Assembly: GCF_014195505.1 (NCBI RefSeq)
Contig: NZ_JACIBV010000001.1
Span: 558,001 to 622,000 of the forward strand
Reading direction: 5' to 3'
Source of the DNA: Nonomuraea dietziae
Lineage (GTDB): Bacteria > Actinomycetota > Actinomycetes > Streptosporangiales > Streptosporangiaceae
DNA: 64,000 bases
Shown: in pieces, positions 26,848 to 35,294 of the stretch
How positions within the stretch are numbered: position 1 is the stretch's first letter
Layout of the letters: each line of letters begins with the position of its first letter
Program-made: the position numbers and the translations under genes
The notes under the pieces: model-generated
Databases searched by the model: none
Seen by the model: only the letters and a program-made list of their open reading frames with translations
What the model was told of the DNA's origin: nothing

Positions 26848-27777
26848 TCAGAGCCAGCCGCGTTCCTTGGCGCGCAAGGCGGCCTGGAAACGGGTGGCGG
26901 CGCCCAGGCAAGCCATGAGGTCGGCGACGTGGGCGCGGAACTTGCGGACCGACATGCCGGTCGAGCGTGCCGCGGTCTCGTCGGTGTCGTGGCGCGTCAG
27001 AGCGTGCAGGACGTGCTGCTCGACCGAGGACAGGGGCAGGTCGTCCAGGTCGCGGGCGCGCGCCCACATGCTGTCGAACACGTCGGTGAGCATGGTGACG
27101 ATGCCGGGCTGGCGGATCTGCAACGCGCCCGCGTTCGGCTGGGTGGGATCGGCCTGGACGTAGGCCACGGTCCTGTTCACGATCGCCATGTGCCTGATCG
27201 GCTCGGTGGTAACCCGGTGCAGGTCGCCCAGGGCTTGCCAGTAGCGGACGTACGGCTCCTGGTCGGGGTCGGTCAGGGCGTCAGTGGAGAAGAGAGAACG
27301 GCTGTGCAGCCCCGCCGCCAGCAGGCGCTTGAACGGTCTGTCCTCGAAGTCGGCGATGACGTTGCGTGGCCGGATCTTCATGTGTCTGAACTCGCTCGGG
27401 TCGGCCGCCAGGTGGGCGCGCAGGCGCTGGGTGACCGTGGGGCCGTCCGGCACGTGCTCGATCATCTGCACGGATCGGCCGCTGCGGTGCTCCTCCGACA
27501 GTTCGGTGAGCACATCCCAGGCCAGGCTCAGGTCGGCGAGCTGGCGCAGGGCCTGGTCGATGCGCTGCCGTACCAGCAGATCGATCGCCGCCGCCGGTGG
27601 CATCGCGGTCATCGCCTCGTCGACCAGCCCCAGCGCCCGCAACTCGGCGAGAACCGCGGATGCCTCTGGCATGGCCAGGTCGGCGCGGGCCGTCGGCAGG
27701 TCGGGTTGGGGGATGCGGAGCAGGTAGCGGTACAGGCGTTCCTGGTCTGCGGTCAGCCCCAGACTGTTCAGACTCAT
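26848..27777 (-). CDS. LuxR-type HTH regulator with TrmB-like N-terminus
   Basis: About 309 residues. The N-terminal part (LGLTADQERLYRYLLRIPQP and a following helical repeat) resembles TrmB/sugar-regulator winged helices. The C-terminal 60 residues form a GerE-like HTH (SSVEQHVLHALTRHDTDETA, ARSTGMSVRKFRAHVADLMA). The middle (about 110-240) is a phospholipase-D-like region often found in these regulators. This architecture is frequent in streptomycetes as orphan regulators near metabolite genes. No clear target; the next gene upstream is a divergent LysR. ATG at 27777 preferred over 27780. Confidence 0.8.
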   Translation of the reverse strand: MSLNSLGLTADQERLYRYLLRIPQPDLPTARADLAMPEASAVLAELRALGLVDEAMTAMPPAAAIDLLVRQRIDQALRQLADLSLAWDVLTELSEEHRSGRSVQMIEHVPDGPTVTQRLRAHLAADPSEFRHMKIRPRNVIADFEDRPFKRLLAAGLHSRSLFSTDALTDPDQEPYVRYWQALGDLHRVTTEPIRHMAIVNRTVAYVQADPTQPNAGALQIRQPGIVTMLTDVFDSMWARARDLDDLPLSSVEQHVLHALTRHDTDETAARSTGMSVRKFRAHVADLMACLGAATRFQAALRAKERGWL

Positions 27778-28134
27778 CACTCAGAGCATCAAGTGCCGTA
27801 AACCATCACATCAACGACGAAACGCTGAAGATCACGTTATGTCCGCCCCGAGGGCGGGCAGGTCGATCGTGCTCACTGGGTCACTCCTGTCATAGCGTTG
27901 ATCTTTGCTTCCGGGATCAGGCCGGTCCGTCTCGGCAGCCCCGCAAGGGCGAGCCGGACGTGCTGCTGTGCCGGGGTCACAGGGGGCGGCCTGGGACGGT
28001 TCCGGCGGAGCCTGGGTCTGGCACCGCGACGTTCCGGCCGACAGGAGCATTGTGGCCGCGGCGGCGCCTCTGGAGGAAACAACAATGCTTTGTGCCGGGC
28101 ACAGCGGATCGCTGTTGCCGCTATCGTGTCGGCC
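27778..28134. other. Divergent intergenic region with short leader-like ORF
   Basis: 357 bp between the LuxR-type and LysR genes. On the minus strand a GTG at 27876 with AGGAG eight bases upstream opens a 14-codon frame (VSTIDLPALGADIT, stop at 27832), upstream of the LuxR-type gene. Its end overlaps a CCGCCC-N3-GGGCGG hairpin near 27843-27857. It could be a leader peptide or the cut-off start of a lost gene. Nothing else recognised. Confidence 0.35.
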
Positions 28135-29052
28135 GTGGGCGACATCGATTTTCGGCACCTGCGTTCGTTCCTGGCCGTGGCACAGGAGCGGTCCATCACC
28201 GGCGCCGGGGCGGTGCTCCACCTGACGCAGCAAGCGGTGTCGACGCATGTGCGGCGGTTGGAACGATCCCTTGGCGTGGTCCTCCTCGTACGCACCTCGC
28301 GCGGCGTTCTGCTCACCGCCGCCGGGGAGGAACTCGCTGCCGGGGGCGTGGCTGTCATCAACGACGTCGCCCACTTGGCCGAACGGGTACGCGCCGTGGC
28401 CGACGCCCAGGCCGGCACCCTTCGTCTGGCCTGCTGTCCCGCCGCCGCCTCTCTGCTCGCCATCGATGTGGCCGACGCCCTGGAGAAGGCGGTTCCAGGC
28501 CTGCAGGTGATGTTGACCGGTGCGCGTAGCCCCAAGGACGAACTCGAGCTTCTCAGCGACGGGCGCGCGGACGCGGCCTTCATGTGGCTGCCGGTCGGTG
28601 ACGTCGGGCTGCATCACGCGGTCGTGCGCAGCGATCCTCGGGCCGTGGTGCTGTCGACCCGCCATCCCCTGGCCGACCGCCCGGCCGTGAGCCTCGCCGA
28701 CCTCGCCGACGATCCGGTCCTGCGTCCCGACGTCCTCACGTCTGCGGAAGCCGAACGGTTCTGGCTTGCGGACCCCCGGCCAGACGGCAGTCCCGCGCCC
28801 CGCGGCTCGATCGTGCCCCTTGTGGAGGACTGCCTGCTGGAAGTCGGCCGCGGCCGCGGCATCTGGCTCCCGCCACAACCCCTGGAGGCGGTGCTGCCCG
28901 CCGGCAACCTGCGCTGGATCCCGGTCACCGACGCTGAGCACTTCGACCTCGGCGTAGTGTGGACCGACCGCGCCCCTCAGCCCCTGATCACGCGACTGAT
29001 CGCCGAAGTCCGCACCATTACCGGCCACGATCAACATCTCCACGCCGCGTGA
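28135..29052 (+). CDS. LysR-family transcriptional regulator
   Basis: 305 residues from the GTG at 28135 (another GTG nine bases upstream is possible). The N-terminal HTH reads FRHLRSFLAVAQERSITGAG, then LTQQAVSTHVRRLERSLGVV, followed by a LysR substrate-binding domain from about residue 90 (GTLRLACCPAAASLL). Full length. Its target is unclear; downstream lies 440 bp of apparently empty DNA and then a DinB-type gene, and upstream the divergent LuxR-type regulator. Confidence 0.88.
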   Translation: MGDIDFRHLRSFLAVAQERSITGAGAVLHLTQQAVSTHVRRLERSLGVVLLVRTSRGVLLTAAGEELAAGGVAVINDVAHLAERVRAVADAQAGTLRLACCPAAASLLAIDVADALEKAVPGLQVMLTGARSPKDELELLSDGRADAAFMWLPVGDVGLHHAVVRSDPRAVVLSTRHPLADRPAVSLADLADDPVLRPDVLTSAEAERFWLADPRPDGSPAPRGSIVPLVEDCLLEVGRGRGIWLPPQPLEAVLPAGNLRWIPVTDAEHFDLGVVWTDRAPQPLITRLIAEVRTITGHDQHLHAA

Positions 29053-29495
29053 AGCCGCGACACCGACGGATCCGCAGCCCGCACAAGGCCAAGTAGAGGG
29101 AGCCCAGGACCCACAGTCCAGGTCGAACCTCTCGCCGGGGTGCCGGCCGATCCGCTGTGCTGGCCGTCGCGTGGAATCCGGCCGCACCGTGACCAGGACG
29201 CTCAACGAGCGATGCACGATCTCCCGAGACCACTGCGCAAGGCGGGACAGAGCGACGCAGTCGTCCACCTGGATGTGGGGTCCACAACCATCACGGCTCC
29301 ACCAGCACTGTCCACAGCGCTCAGTCAGTGGAACGGCACCGCGGCGCGGCTCACATCCTTGCCGGCACCCCTGGCTGCTGAGCGGTTCACCGCATGTGCG
29401 CGCCTTTCGTACGGGCGCAGCGGGCCGGCCGTCTCTTCATGGGTGGACAGCACCGGCGTTCCCCGCATGAGCAGCCCATGGCAGGCTCATGCCGC
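29053..29495. other. Non-coding stretch, nothing recognised
   Basis: About 440 bp between the LysR and DinB genes. Frames are open in places on both strands but show no family motif, no good RBS and shadow-type composition. Given relics elsewhere it may be a strongly decayed gene. No repeats or hairpins stood out. Confidence 0.5.
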
Positions 29496-30080
29496 ATGAT
29501 CGATGGATTCGCGAAAGACAACCTGCACGGGAGACTGCGGCGGGACCGCAAGGCGTTGCTCTGGAAACTCGACGGCTTGTCCGAATACGACGCCCGCCGA
29601 CCTTTGACAGCGACCGGGACCAACCTCCTCGGCCTGGTCAAACACGCGGCCAGCGTCGAGGCCAGGTACTTCGGCGAGGTCTTCGACCGCCCTTCCCCGG
29701 AACCGCTGCCCCGGTGGCAGGACTCCGACGGCAGCGATCTGTGGGCGACCGCGGACGAGACCCGCGATCAGATCATCGGGTTCTACCGGCGCACGTGGGA
29801 ACACTCGGACGCGACGATCAGCGAGCTTCCCCTCGACGCCCCCGGCCACGTGCCGTGGTGGCCGGAGCCTTATCCCAACACGAACCTGTTCGCCATCATG
29901 GTCCATGTCCTCGGCGAGACCAACCGGCATGCCGGGCACGCCGATATCCTGCGCGAGGGCCTCGACGGCCGGACCGGGATGCGCCCCGAACACGAGAAGC
30001 AGATCGACGAGGAAGCCCGTGCAGCCTACTGCGCGAAGATCGAGCAGGCCGCTAGGACGGCCGCACCCGTCAAGGCCTAG
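29496..30080 (+). CDS. DinB/DUF664-family protein
   Basis: 194 residues forming a four-helix DinB-like bundle. Landmarks are LLWKLDGLSEYDARRPLTA, TNLLGLVKHAASVEARYFGE (first metal-ligand His) and VLGETNRHAGHADILREGLDG (second and third His), the DUF664/DinB_2 signature. Members bind a divalent metal; some are mycothiol- or bacillithiol-dependent transferases, most have unknown roles. Start at 29496 chosen because the conserved region begins within 15 residues. It stands alone, followed by the Tn3 relic. Confidence 0.9.
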   Translation: MIDGFAKDNLHGRLRRDRKALLWKLDGLSEYDARRPLTATGTNLLGLVKHAASVEARYFGEVFDRPSPEPLPRWQDSDGSDLWATADETRDQIIGFYRRTWEHSDATISELPLDAPGHVPWWPEPYPNTNLFAIMVHVLGETNRHAGHADILREGLDGRTGMRPEHEKQIDEEARAAYCAKIEQAARTAAPVKA

Positions 30081-30180
30081 TTAGACATACCAGGCAGCCT
30101 GACATCAGCTCCCCTAACGGCGCTTGCGATTTCCGAGTACCCCGGCCACCTGATATGCCCGCGTCACCCGATGTGGGCGT

Positions 30181-30690
30181 TCAGTCCACGCCTTCGTCGT
30201 CCTCGTCCAGCTCGGGCGCGTCCGGGTCGCCAGCGGGCGCCGGGCGCCGGCGGCCGGGGTCGCGGCGGTGAAGCTGTAGCGGCCGAGCAGGTTCAGGTTG
30301 CGGTGCTTGGGCGGGGAGAGCCGGGTGATGTCCTCCTCGCGGATCTCGTGGCCCTCGGCCTGGAGCTGGGCGACGGCGGCGTCGATGTAACGGGTCGTCC
30401 AGTGCACGATGGCGTTGATGACCAGGCCGAGCGAGCCTAGCTGGATCCATGCCGTCCCGGTACGCCTGGTGGATGGTGCCGCGCTTGCCGCGGCACACGT
30501 CCCGGGCCAGCTTGTGGCGGGATTCCTGGACGGTGAGGCCGCCGGTACATCTGCCTCCGGTAGGTGCCGTCGACCGGGTCGACCACGCGCAGCAGGTGCT
30601 CGGTCCTGGCGATCCGCCCGTACTCCGCGAACGCCGCACCCAGCGGAGTCAGGCGCCCCTCGCGTCCGAACATGCGCAGCAGTCCGTAGG
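30181..30690 (-). pseudogene. Tn3-family transposase, C-terminal remnant
   Basis: Three frames read in order give the Tn3 DDE C-terminus: RAYGLLRMFGREGRLTPLG with AEYGRIARTEHLLRVVDP, then SRHKLARDVCRGKRGTIHQ, then LGSLGLVINAIVHWTTRYID and ITRLSPPKHRNLNLLGRYSF. An internal TAG (near 30696) and at least two frameshifts (near 30545 and 30440) inactivate it, and a last shift moves the acidic tail out of frame. The N-terminal two thirds are gone. No terminal inverted repeats were found nearby. A second Tn3 fragment, from another part of such a protein, lies at 34.7 kb. Confidence 0.88.
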
Positions 30691-30999
30691 CACGGACCTA
30701 GTTGGTGACCAGGGAACCGGAGACCTTCAGCATGTCCGGTGTTCAGGCTCGGGCTCGCGTTCCTCGGCACGGCACGGTCATGGGCGGCCTCTGCCTGTTT
30801 CCGGGCCAGCTCAACGACCCCCGCCCGGTCCCGCGATCCGGGCGGGGGCGGTGTTGGCTGCCGCCGCGTTGCGCGGGCCTCCTTGGCCTGTCGAAGCGTG
30901 GTCACTGGAGCGACCGCTGCCCTGCTTGATTAGCTGTGGGAACTGCACTTCTCGCAAGTTACTGCCCCAACGCCGTGACACAACGGATCGCATTTTCTG

Positions 31000-31025
31000 T
31001 TTTTGATTTTCTAGAAAATCAAAAA
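31000..31025. promoter_or_regulatory. Perfect 26-bp AT-rich palindrome upstream of the coiled-coil gene
   Basis: Arms TTTTTGATTTTCT and AGAAAATCAAAAA meet without spacer, perfect over 13 bp each side. It is strikingly AT-rich in a roughly 70 percent GC neighbourhood and ends 15 bases before the GTG at 31041. It is best read as an operator for autoregulation of the downstream gene. As RNA it would make a long A/T hairpin overlapping the leader. Confidence 0.8.
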
Positions 31026-31040
31026 TGATAGGCTTCCGGC

Positions 31041-32276
31041 GTGACAGCGGAGATGACGACCGTTACGCCGTGTGCGCACTGTGGGGCGCCGATCGAGCAG
31101 CGCAAGGGCAGGGGGCGGCCCCGGGCGTACTGCGCCGACACCGACTGCCAGGCGGCGGCCAAGCGGGAGCGGGAGTTGCGCAGGGCGACCCCCGGGCTCG
31201 AAGGATCGTTGGCCAGGGCCGAGCAGTTGTACGAGCGGATGGAGACCGGCCTCGCCGCCGCGATAGAACCGCTGGCCAGGGCGTTGACGCAGGAGCTCAG
31301 TCCCGCAGGGGTGGAGGCCAAGCTCAGCGCGGTCCAGGCCGAGGCGCACACGCGGGTCGCCATCGCTCGCACCGAGCGCGAACAGGCCTTCGAGCAGGTA
31401 CGGCTGGCACGCGAAGCGGCCGAGCACGCACGCAAGCAGACCGTCGAGATGCGTCAGGTGGCCGAGGAGGCGCAGGCCGACAGGGACACCGCGCTACGTG
31501 ACGCGGAGACGGCGCGCGAACAGGCGCTGGCGGCGTTGCGTGAGGCGGCCACCACCGAACGGGTGGCCAAGCAGGCCGCCGCCGAGGCCGAGCGCAGGGC
31601 AGGGGTGGCCGAGCGGGCGCGTGACCAGGCGGTCAGGGAGCTGTCCGAGCGGGTGGAGGCGGCCGAGGCGCAGGCGGAGGAGGCCAGGGCGCAGGCCGTA
31701 CAGGCCGAGGAAAGGGGTCGTGCGCGGGCTGAGCAGGCGCGCGAGGAGGTCGAGCGGGCGGCGGCGGAGGCCGAGCAGGCCGTACGGCAGGCGAGGGAGG
31801 AGGCCGATCGGGCGGTCACGTCCGCGCTGGAGGAGCGGGACGCGGCAAGGACGGCGGCGGCCCAGGCGGGGGAGGCCAGGGAGCGGGCCGAGCGCGAGGT
31901 GGCCGCGGCGCAGGCGCGGGCCACGGCCGCGGAGGCGGAGCGGGACCGGGCGCTCGAGCGGGCCGAGGCGGCCGAGGCGCGCGCGGCGCAGGTCGGAGAG
32001 ACGAGCGCCAGGCTGGCGGCCGAATCGGAGGCGCGGGTGGCGGCCGCCGAGCGGGAGCGGGATCGGGCGGCAGCGCGGGTGCGTGAGCTTGAGGGGCTGG
32101 CGGCGGGGGAGTCGTCGCTGGTGGAGGAGCGCGACCGGCTGCGGCTGGAGTCGCAGCTCGACCGGGCGCGCCTGGAGGATCTTCGGACGGAGCTGGAGGC
32201 GGTCAGGGCGGAGGCGGCGCAGTTGCGGGAGCGCGCGGTGAAAGCGGAGCTACGGGCGGCTTCGAAGGGAGACTGA
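31041..32276 (+). CDS. Zinc-finger protein with long coiled coil (KfrA-like organisation)
   Basis: 411 residues. The N-terminus has a putative zinc site: Cys11-x2-Cys14 and Cys31-x4-Cys36 flanking a basic GRGRPR loop, suitable for DNA contact. Residues about 60-400 are an almost uninterrupted Ala/Glu/Arg-rich coiled coil with heptad spacing. There are no TM segments or signal. A small DNA-binding head plus a long alpha-helical tail behind an AT-rich palindrome is the organisation of plasmid KfrA proteins, which bind their own promoter. Homology to KfrA is not visible, only the architecture. GTG start, with AGG eight bases upstream. Flanked by Tn3 relics. Function unknown; autoregulator or segregation/nucleoid factor is inference. 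Confidence 0.8.
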   Translation: MTAEMTTVTPCAHCGAPIEQRKGRGRPRAYCADTDCQAAAKRERELRRATPGLEGSLARAEQLYERMETGLAAAIEPLARALTQELSPAGVEAKLSAVQAEAHTRVAIARTEREQAFEQVRLAREAAEHARKQTVEMRQVAEEAQADRDTALRDAETAREQALAALREAATTERVAKQAAAEAERRAGVAERARDQAVRELSERVEAAEAQAEEARAQAVQAEERGRARAEQAREEVERAAAEAEQAVRQAREEADRAVTSALEERDAARTAAAQAGEARERAEREVAAAQARATAAEAERDRALERAEAAEARAAQVGETSARLAAESEARVAAAERERDRAAARVRELEGLAAGESSLVEERDRLRLESQLDRARLEDLRTELEAVRAEAAQLRERAVKAELRAASKGD

Positions 32277-32436
32277 CGCGGCGCGGCCGCGGAAGAAGAT
32301 CAGGTCCTTGCAGTTGCGGATGCGCGGCATCAGGTCAAAAAAATCCGGGAGGCGGTGTCGGATCGGGGCGGTGGTGTTCGTAGCAGGGGAGAGGCCGCCC
32401 ACAAGGGGCGGCGCCAAGGCGAAGGAACCGCGGATC

Positions 32437-33045
32437 ATGAAGCTGACGACCATGACTCAGGTCACCATCGATGGAGTGATGCAGGGCAACGGCGCGGCGA
32501 CGGATGACCGCAGGAACGGATTCGAGCGCGGCGGATGGGCCCTGGGGAAGGGCGACGACGAGACCAGGACGTTCATCGCGCAGACCTACCAGCGCGCGGA
32601 GGCGTTCCTGTTCGGCCGGCGCACCTACGAGTTGTTCGCCGGCTCCTGGGGATCAATCGACCAGATGCGCGCCCATCCCATCGGCGTGGCCTTGAACGAG
32701 GCCCCCAAGTACGTCGCCTCGACCACGCTCACCGCGCCGCGGTGGGAGGACACGACCGTTCTCCGCGGTGACCTCGCGGCGGCCATCAGTGAGCTGAAGG
32801 CCAAGCCCGGGGGTGAGCTGCAGGTGCACGGCAGCGGCATCCTGACCCGATGGCTGCTGGAGAACGATCTGGTCGACGAGATGACTCTGATCGCGATCCC
32901 GGTGATCCTCGGCCAGGGCGCGAGACTGTTCCCGGAGACCGGCCCGGATCTTGCGCTCGACCTGGTCGAGTCGCGAGTCGACTCGAAGGGTGTGGCGATC
33001 CAGGTCTACCGGCCGGCCGGCCGCCCGCAGTATGCCACGGCCTGA
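32437..33045 (+). CDS. Dihydrofolate reductase-family protein (RibD C-terminal type)
   Basis: 202 residues. YyaP/RibD-C landmarks: MTQVTIDGVMQGNG, AEAFLFGRRTYELFAGSW, KYVASTTLTAPRWEDTTVL, GELQVHGSGILTRWLLENDL and IPVILGQGARLFPE. The fold binds NADPH; most members have unknown substrates and not classical folate reductase activity. Start at 32437 has GAAGGAA upstream. It is 53 bp before a DGPF protein and ECF42-type sigma factor, a neighbourhood commonly seen for these genes, so probably part of that stress-linked unit. Confidence 0.92.
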   Translation: MKLTTMTQVTIDGVMQGNGAATDDRRNGFERGGWALGKGDDETRTFIAQTYQRAEAFLFGRRTYELFAGSWGSIDQMRAHPIGVALNEAPKYVASTTLTAPRWEDTTVLRGDLAAAISELKAKPGGELQVHGSGILTRWLLENDLVDEMTLIAIPVILGQGARLFPETGPDLALDLVESRVDSKGVAIQVYRPAGRPQYATA

Positions 33046-33098
33046 AGTCCCTGACCACCGAACCCCGCTGTCTTGACACCACAGGAGAGGATCTTCAG

Positions 33099-33422
33099 AT
33101 GCGTTATCTGGTTTCCGTGATCGATGACAAGAGCAATCCCGGCAGCACGGACAGGCAGCCCGCCATCAGCGCGTTCAACGAACGGCTGATCGCCGAGGGC
33201 TACTGGGTCTTCGCGGGCGGACTCGCGGACACCGACGCGGCCACGGTCATCGACAACCGGGGCGAGCAGGCGGTGTTCAGCGACGGGCCCTTCGTGGAGT
33301 CGAAGGAGTACCTCGCCGGCGTCTGGGTGTGGGAGGCCCCCGACCTGGATGTGGCGCTCAAGCTCGCCGCCGAGGCGTCGAAGGTCTGCGATCGAAAGCT
33401 CGAGGTGCGGCCGTTCCTGTGA
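33099..33422 (+). CDS. DGPF (YCII-related) protein of ECF42 module
   Basis: 107 residues. YCII-like fold with the family tetrapeptide in AVFSDGPFVESKEYLAGVWV and the start MRYLVSVIDDKSNPG. DGPF proteins are the conserved genomic partners of ECF42 sigma factors and are the usual ECF42 targets; their biochemical role is unknown. Its stop overlaps the sigma-factor GTG (GTGA), so the two are co-translated. RBS AGGAGAGG. Confidence 0.93.
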   Translation: MRYLVSVIDDKSNPGSTDRQPAISAFNERLIAEGYWVFAGGLADTDAATVIDNRGEQAVFSDGPFVESKEYLAGVWVWEAPDLDVALKLAAEASKVCDRKLEVRPFL

Positions 33423-34651
33423 GCGACGTCGAGGAGGCGATCACCCGGGCCCACCACGACGAGTGGGCGCGGGTGGTGGCCTCGCTGACCAGGCGGTTCG
33501 GTGACCTCGACATCGCCGAGGAGGCGGCTGCCGAGGCGTTCGCGACCGCCGTGGAGCGGTGGCCGGCCGACGGCGTACCGCCCAATCCCGGCGCCTGGCT
33601 GACCACGACCGCCAACCGCAAGGCCATCGACCGGATCCGGCGTGAGAACAAGCGCGATGACAAGCACAGGGAGGCTCGGATGACGTACGACGTCCCAATC
33701 GAGCCTGTTGGCGCCATCGATGACGACCGGCTCCGGCTGCTCTTCACCTGCTGTCACCCGGCGCTGGCGGTGGAAGCGCGCGTGGCGTTGACCTTGCGCA
33801 TGGTCGGCGGTCTGACCGTGCCCGAGATCGCCCGCGCCTTCCTGGTGCAGGGGACCACCATGGAGCGGCGCATCACCCGCGCGAAGGCCAAGATCAAGGC
33901 GGCTCGCATCCCCTATCGGATGCCGTCCGCCGACGATCTGCCGGCTCGTGTCTCCGGCGTCCTGGCCGTCCTGTTCCTCGTCTACAACGAGGGCTACCTG
34001 GCCAGCGGCCCCGACACCGATCCCGTACGACACGACTTGACCACCGAGGCGATCCGGCTCACCCGCCTGATCCGCGCGCTCCTGCCGCAGGACGGAGAGG
34101 TGGCCGGGCTGCTGGCGCTGATGCTGCTCACCGAGGCCCGCCGTACCGCCCGGATCTCGGTGAACGGCGAACTGGTCGCGCTCGACGAGCAGGACCGTGG
34201 AGCCTGGGACGTGGAACTGATCGCCGAAGGTCATCGGTTGGTGCGCGAGCGCCTGGCCGCTGCCGCTGCCGGGGTGGCTCCGGGTCGCTACCAGATCCTC
34301 GCCGCGATCAACGCGGTGCACACCTCCGCCCGTGACATCCGCGACACCGACTGGTCGCAGGTCCTCGCCCTCTACGACCAGCTCGTCCGCCTCGACCCCT
34401 CGCCGATCATCGCCCTCAACCGGGCCATCGCCGTGGCCGAGCTCGACGGGCCGGAGGTGGCACTGGCCATCGTTGACCGCCTCACCGAGGCGTTGGCCGG
34501 CTATCACGCCTACCACGCCACCCGCGCCGACCTGCTGCGCCGGCTGGGCCAAAGTCGGCAGGCACGCGCGGCCTACGACCGGGCGATCGAGCTGGCAGGC
34601 AACACCGGCGAGACCGCCTACCTCACCCGCCGCCGCGACCAACTGCGGTAG
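33419..34651 (+). CDS. ECF42-type RNA polymerase sigma factor
   Basis: 410 residues, much longer than a simple ECF sigma. Region 2 is at about 10-75 (DLDIAEEAAAEAFATAVERW, PGAWLTTTANRKAIDRIRR) and region 4 at about 110-160 (LTLRMVGGLTVPEIARAFLV, TMERRITRAKAKI). A C-terminal extension of about 230 residues has VLFLVYNEGYLAS, GLLALMLLTEARR and TPR-like helices near 330-400. This extension plus the DGPF neighbour marks group ECF42, which works without an anti-sigma factor and uses the C-terminal domain for control. A second pair lies at 44.06-45.68 kb. Confidence 0.93.
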   Translation: MSDVEEAITRAHHDEWARVVASLTRRFGDLDIAEEAAAEAFATAVERWPADGVPPNPGAWLTTTANRKAIDRIRRENKRDDKHREARMTYDVPIEPVGAIDDDRLRLLFTCCHPALAVEARVALTLRMVGGLTVPEIARAFLVQGTTMERRITRAKAKIKAARIPYRMPSADDLPARVSGVLAVLFLVYNEGYLASGPDTDPVRHDLTTEAIRLTRLIRALLPQDGEVAGLLALMLLTEARRTARISVNGELVALDEQDRGAWDVELIAEGHRLVRERLAAAAAGVAPGRYQILAAINAVHTSARDIRDTDWSQVLALYDQLVRLDPSPIIALNRAIAVAELDGPEVALAIVDRLTEALAGYHAYHATRADLLRRLGQSRQARAAYDRAIELAGNTGETAYLTRRRDQLR

Positions 34652-34713
34652 CGCCCGCTCTTGAGGAGCGCACTTGATATGGGGATGAAAGGCGACGCGG
34701 AACGTCTATTGAC

Positions 34714-34950
34714 ATGTTCAGACGCCAACCCTTCTCGCCGAGCAACGGCGCAGGATTCGGGGGCGCCCGGGTTGCGGCGGCCGTAGAGACCCGGCCTCTC
34801 GTCGAGCGGCCGCGACTCGCGCGGTACGTGTCGGTCGATGACGCGTTGTCGCTGTTCGATCTGTTGATGGCGACGAAGTTGCCGGCGCGGGCGGGCCGGG
34901 ATGAGGAGAAGGCCGCGCCGCAGGCCGAATCGGCGTCGCGGGCTACGCAG
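34714..34950 (+). pseudogene. Tn3-family transposase, N-terminal-region fragment
   Basis: About 75 codons, best part PRLARYVSVDDALSLFDLLM then ATKLPARAGRDEEK. It resembles the helical DUF4158-like region of Tn3 TnpA (a D-AL-LFDLLMATKLLARAER type stretch). It stops matching at the junction with the ferredoxin-reductase stub on the other strand. Too short and edge-truncated to be a gene. The assignment rests on one motif, so moderate confidence. Orientation is opposite to the Tn3 C-terminal relic at 30.2 kb. Confidence 0.5.
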
Positions 34951-35091
34951 CGGCGGCCGATCGTAGGGCAGTCGCGGCTCCTCACCGACCATGGTCAACG
35001 CGCCGGTGAATCCTTTCCGGCGCAGGGCTTCGGCGGCGGGCAGACCCGCCGCCGAAGCACCCACGACCACGATTCGAGCTGGCTGGTTCAC
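34948..35091 (-). pseudogene. Ferredoxin reductase, N-terminal stub
   Basis: 48 residues match the start of FAD/NAD-dependent ferredoxin reductases: RIVVVGASAAGLPAAEALRR (FAD-binding dinucleotide loop) and EEPRLPYDRPPL. Beyond that the frame turns into sequence that reads as transposase on the other strand. The GTG start overlaps the stop of the ferredoxin fragment (GTGA), preserving an old ferredoxin-reductase operon order. The body of the enzyme is missing, so no activity is possible. Confidence 0.85.
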
Positions 35092-35201
35092 GACGGGGTC
35101 AGTGTGATCGCCAGGGCTGGGCAGATGCGGGCGGCCTCACGGACGTCCTCCTGCAGCCCGGGCTCCGGGCTGTTCGGCATCTCTGGCAGGGCGTCAGCCA
35201 T
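35088..35201 (-). pseudogene. Ferredoxin, C-terminal fragment
   Basis: 37 codons with the C-terminal motif of P450-type 3Fe-4S ferredoxins: GLQEDVREAARICPALAITL, including the last cluster Cys. The other Cys ligands (N-terminal CxxxxxC part) are absent. An ATG at 35201 with GAGGAG upstream makes it look translatable, but the product cannot hold a cluster. Coupled to the reductase stub. Confidence 0.75.
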
Positions 35202-35294
35202 GGCATCTCCTCGCACCGAATGCGGTCATCGGGTGATCCCGGGCACGCGGGCAGGTCATTCCCGGGGGTGGACGTCATGTCGGTAGATCGCGAG

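Noticed and set aside
27832-29268. 478-codon minus frame opposite the second LysR gene
   Set aside because: Shadow of the LysR protein; no RBS or family signal.
31454-31924. Minus Ser/Ala-rich frame opposite the coiled-coil gene
   Set aside because: Antisense of the Glu/Ala/Arg heptads.
34714-35286. 190-codon plus frame at the Tn3/ferredoxin junction as one gene
   Set aside because: First part resembles transposase, second part is antisense of the reductase and ferredoxin stubs, so it is a chimera of scraps.
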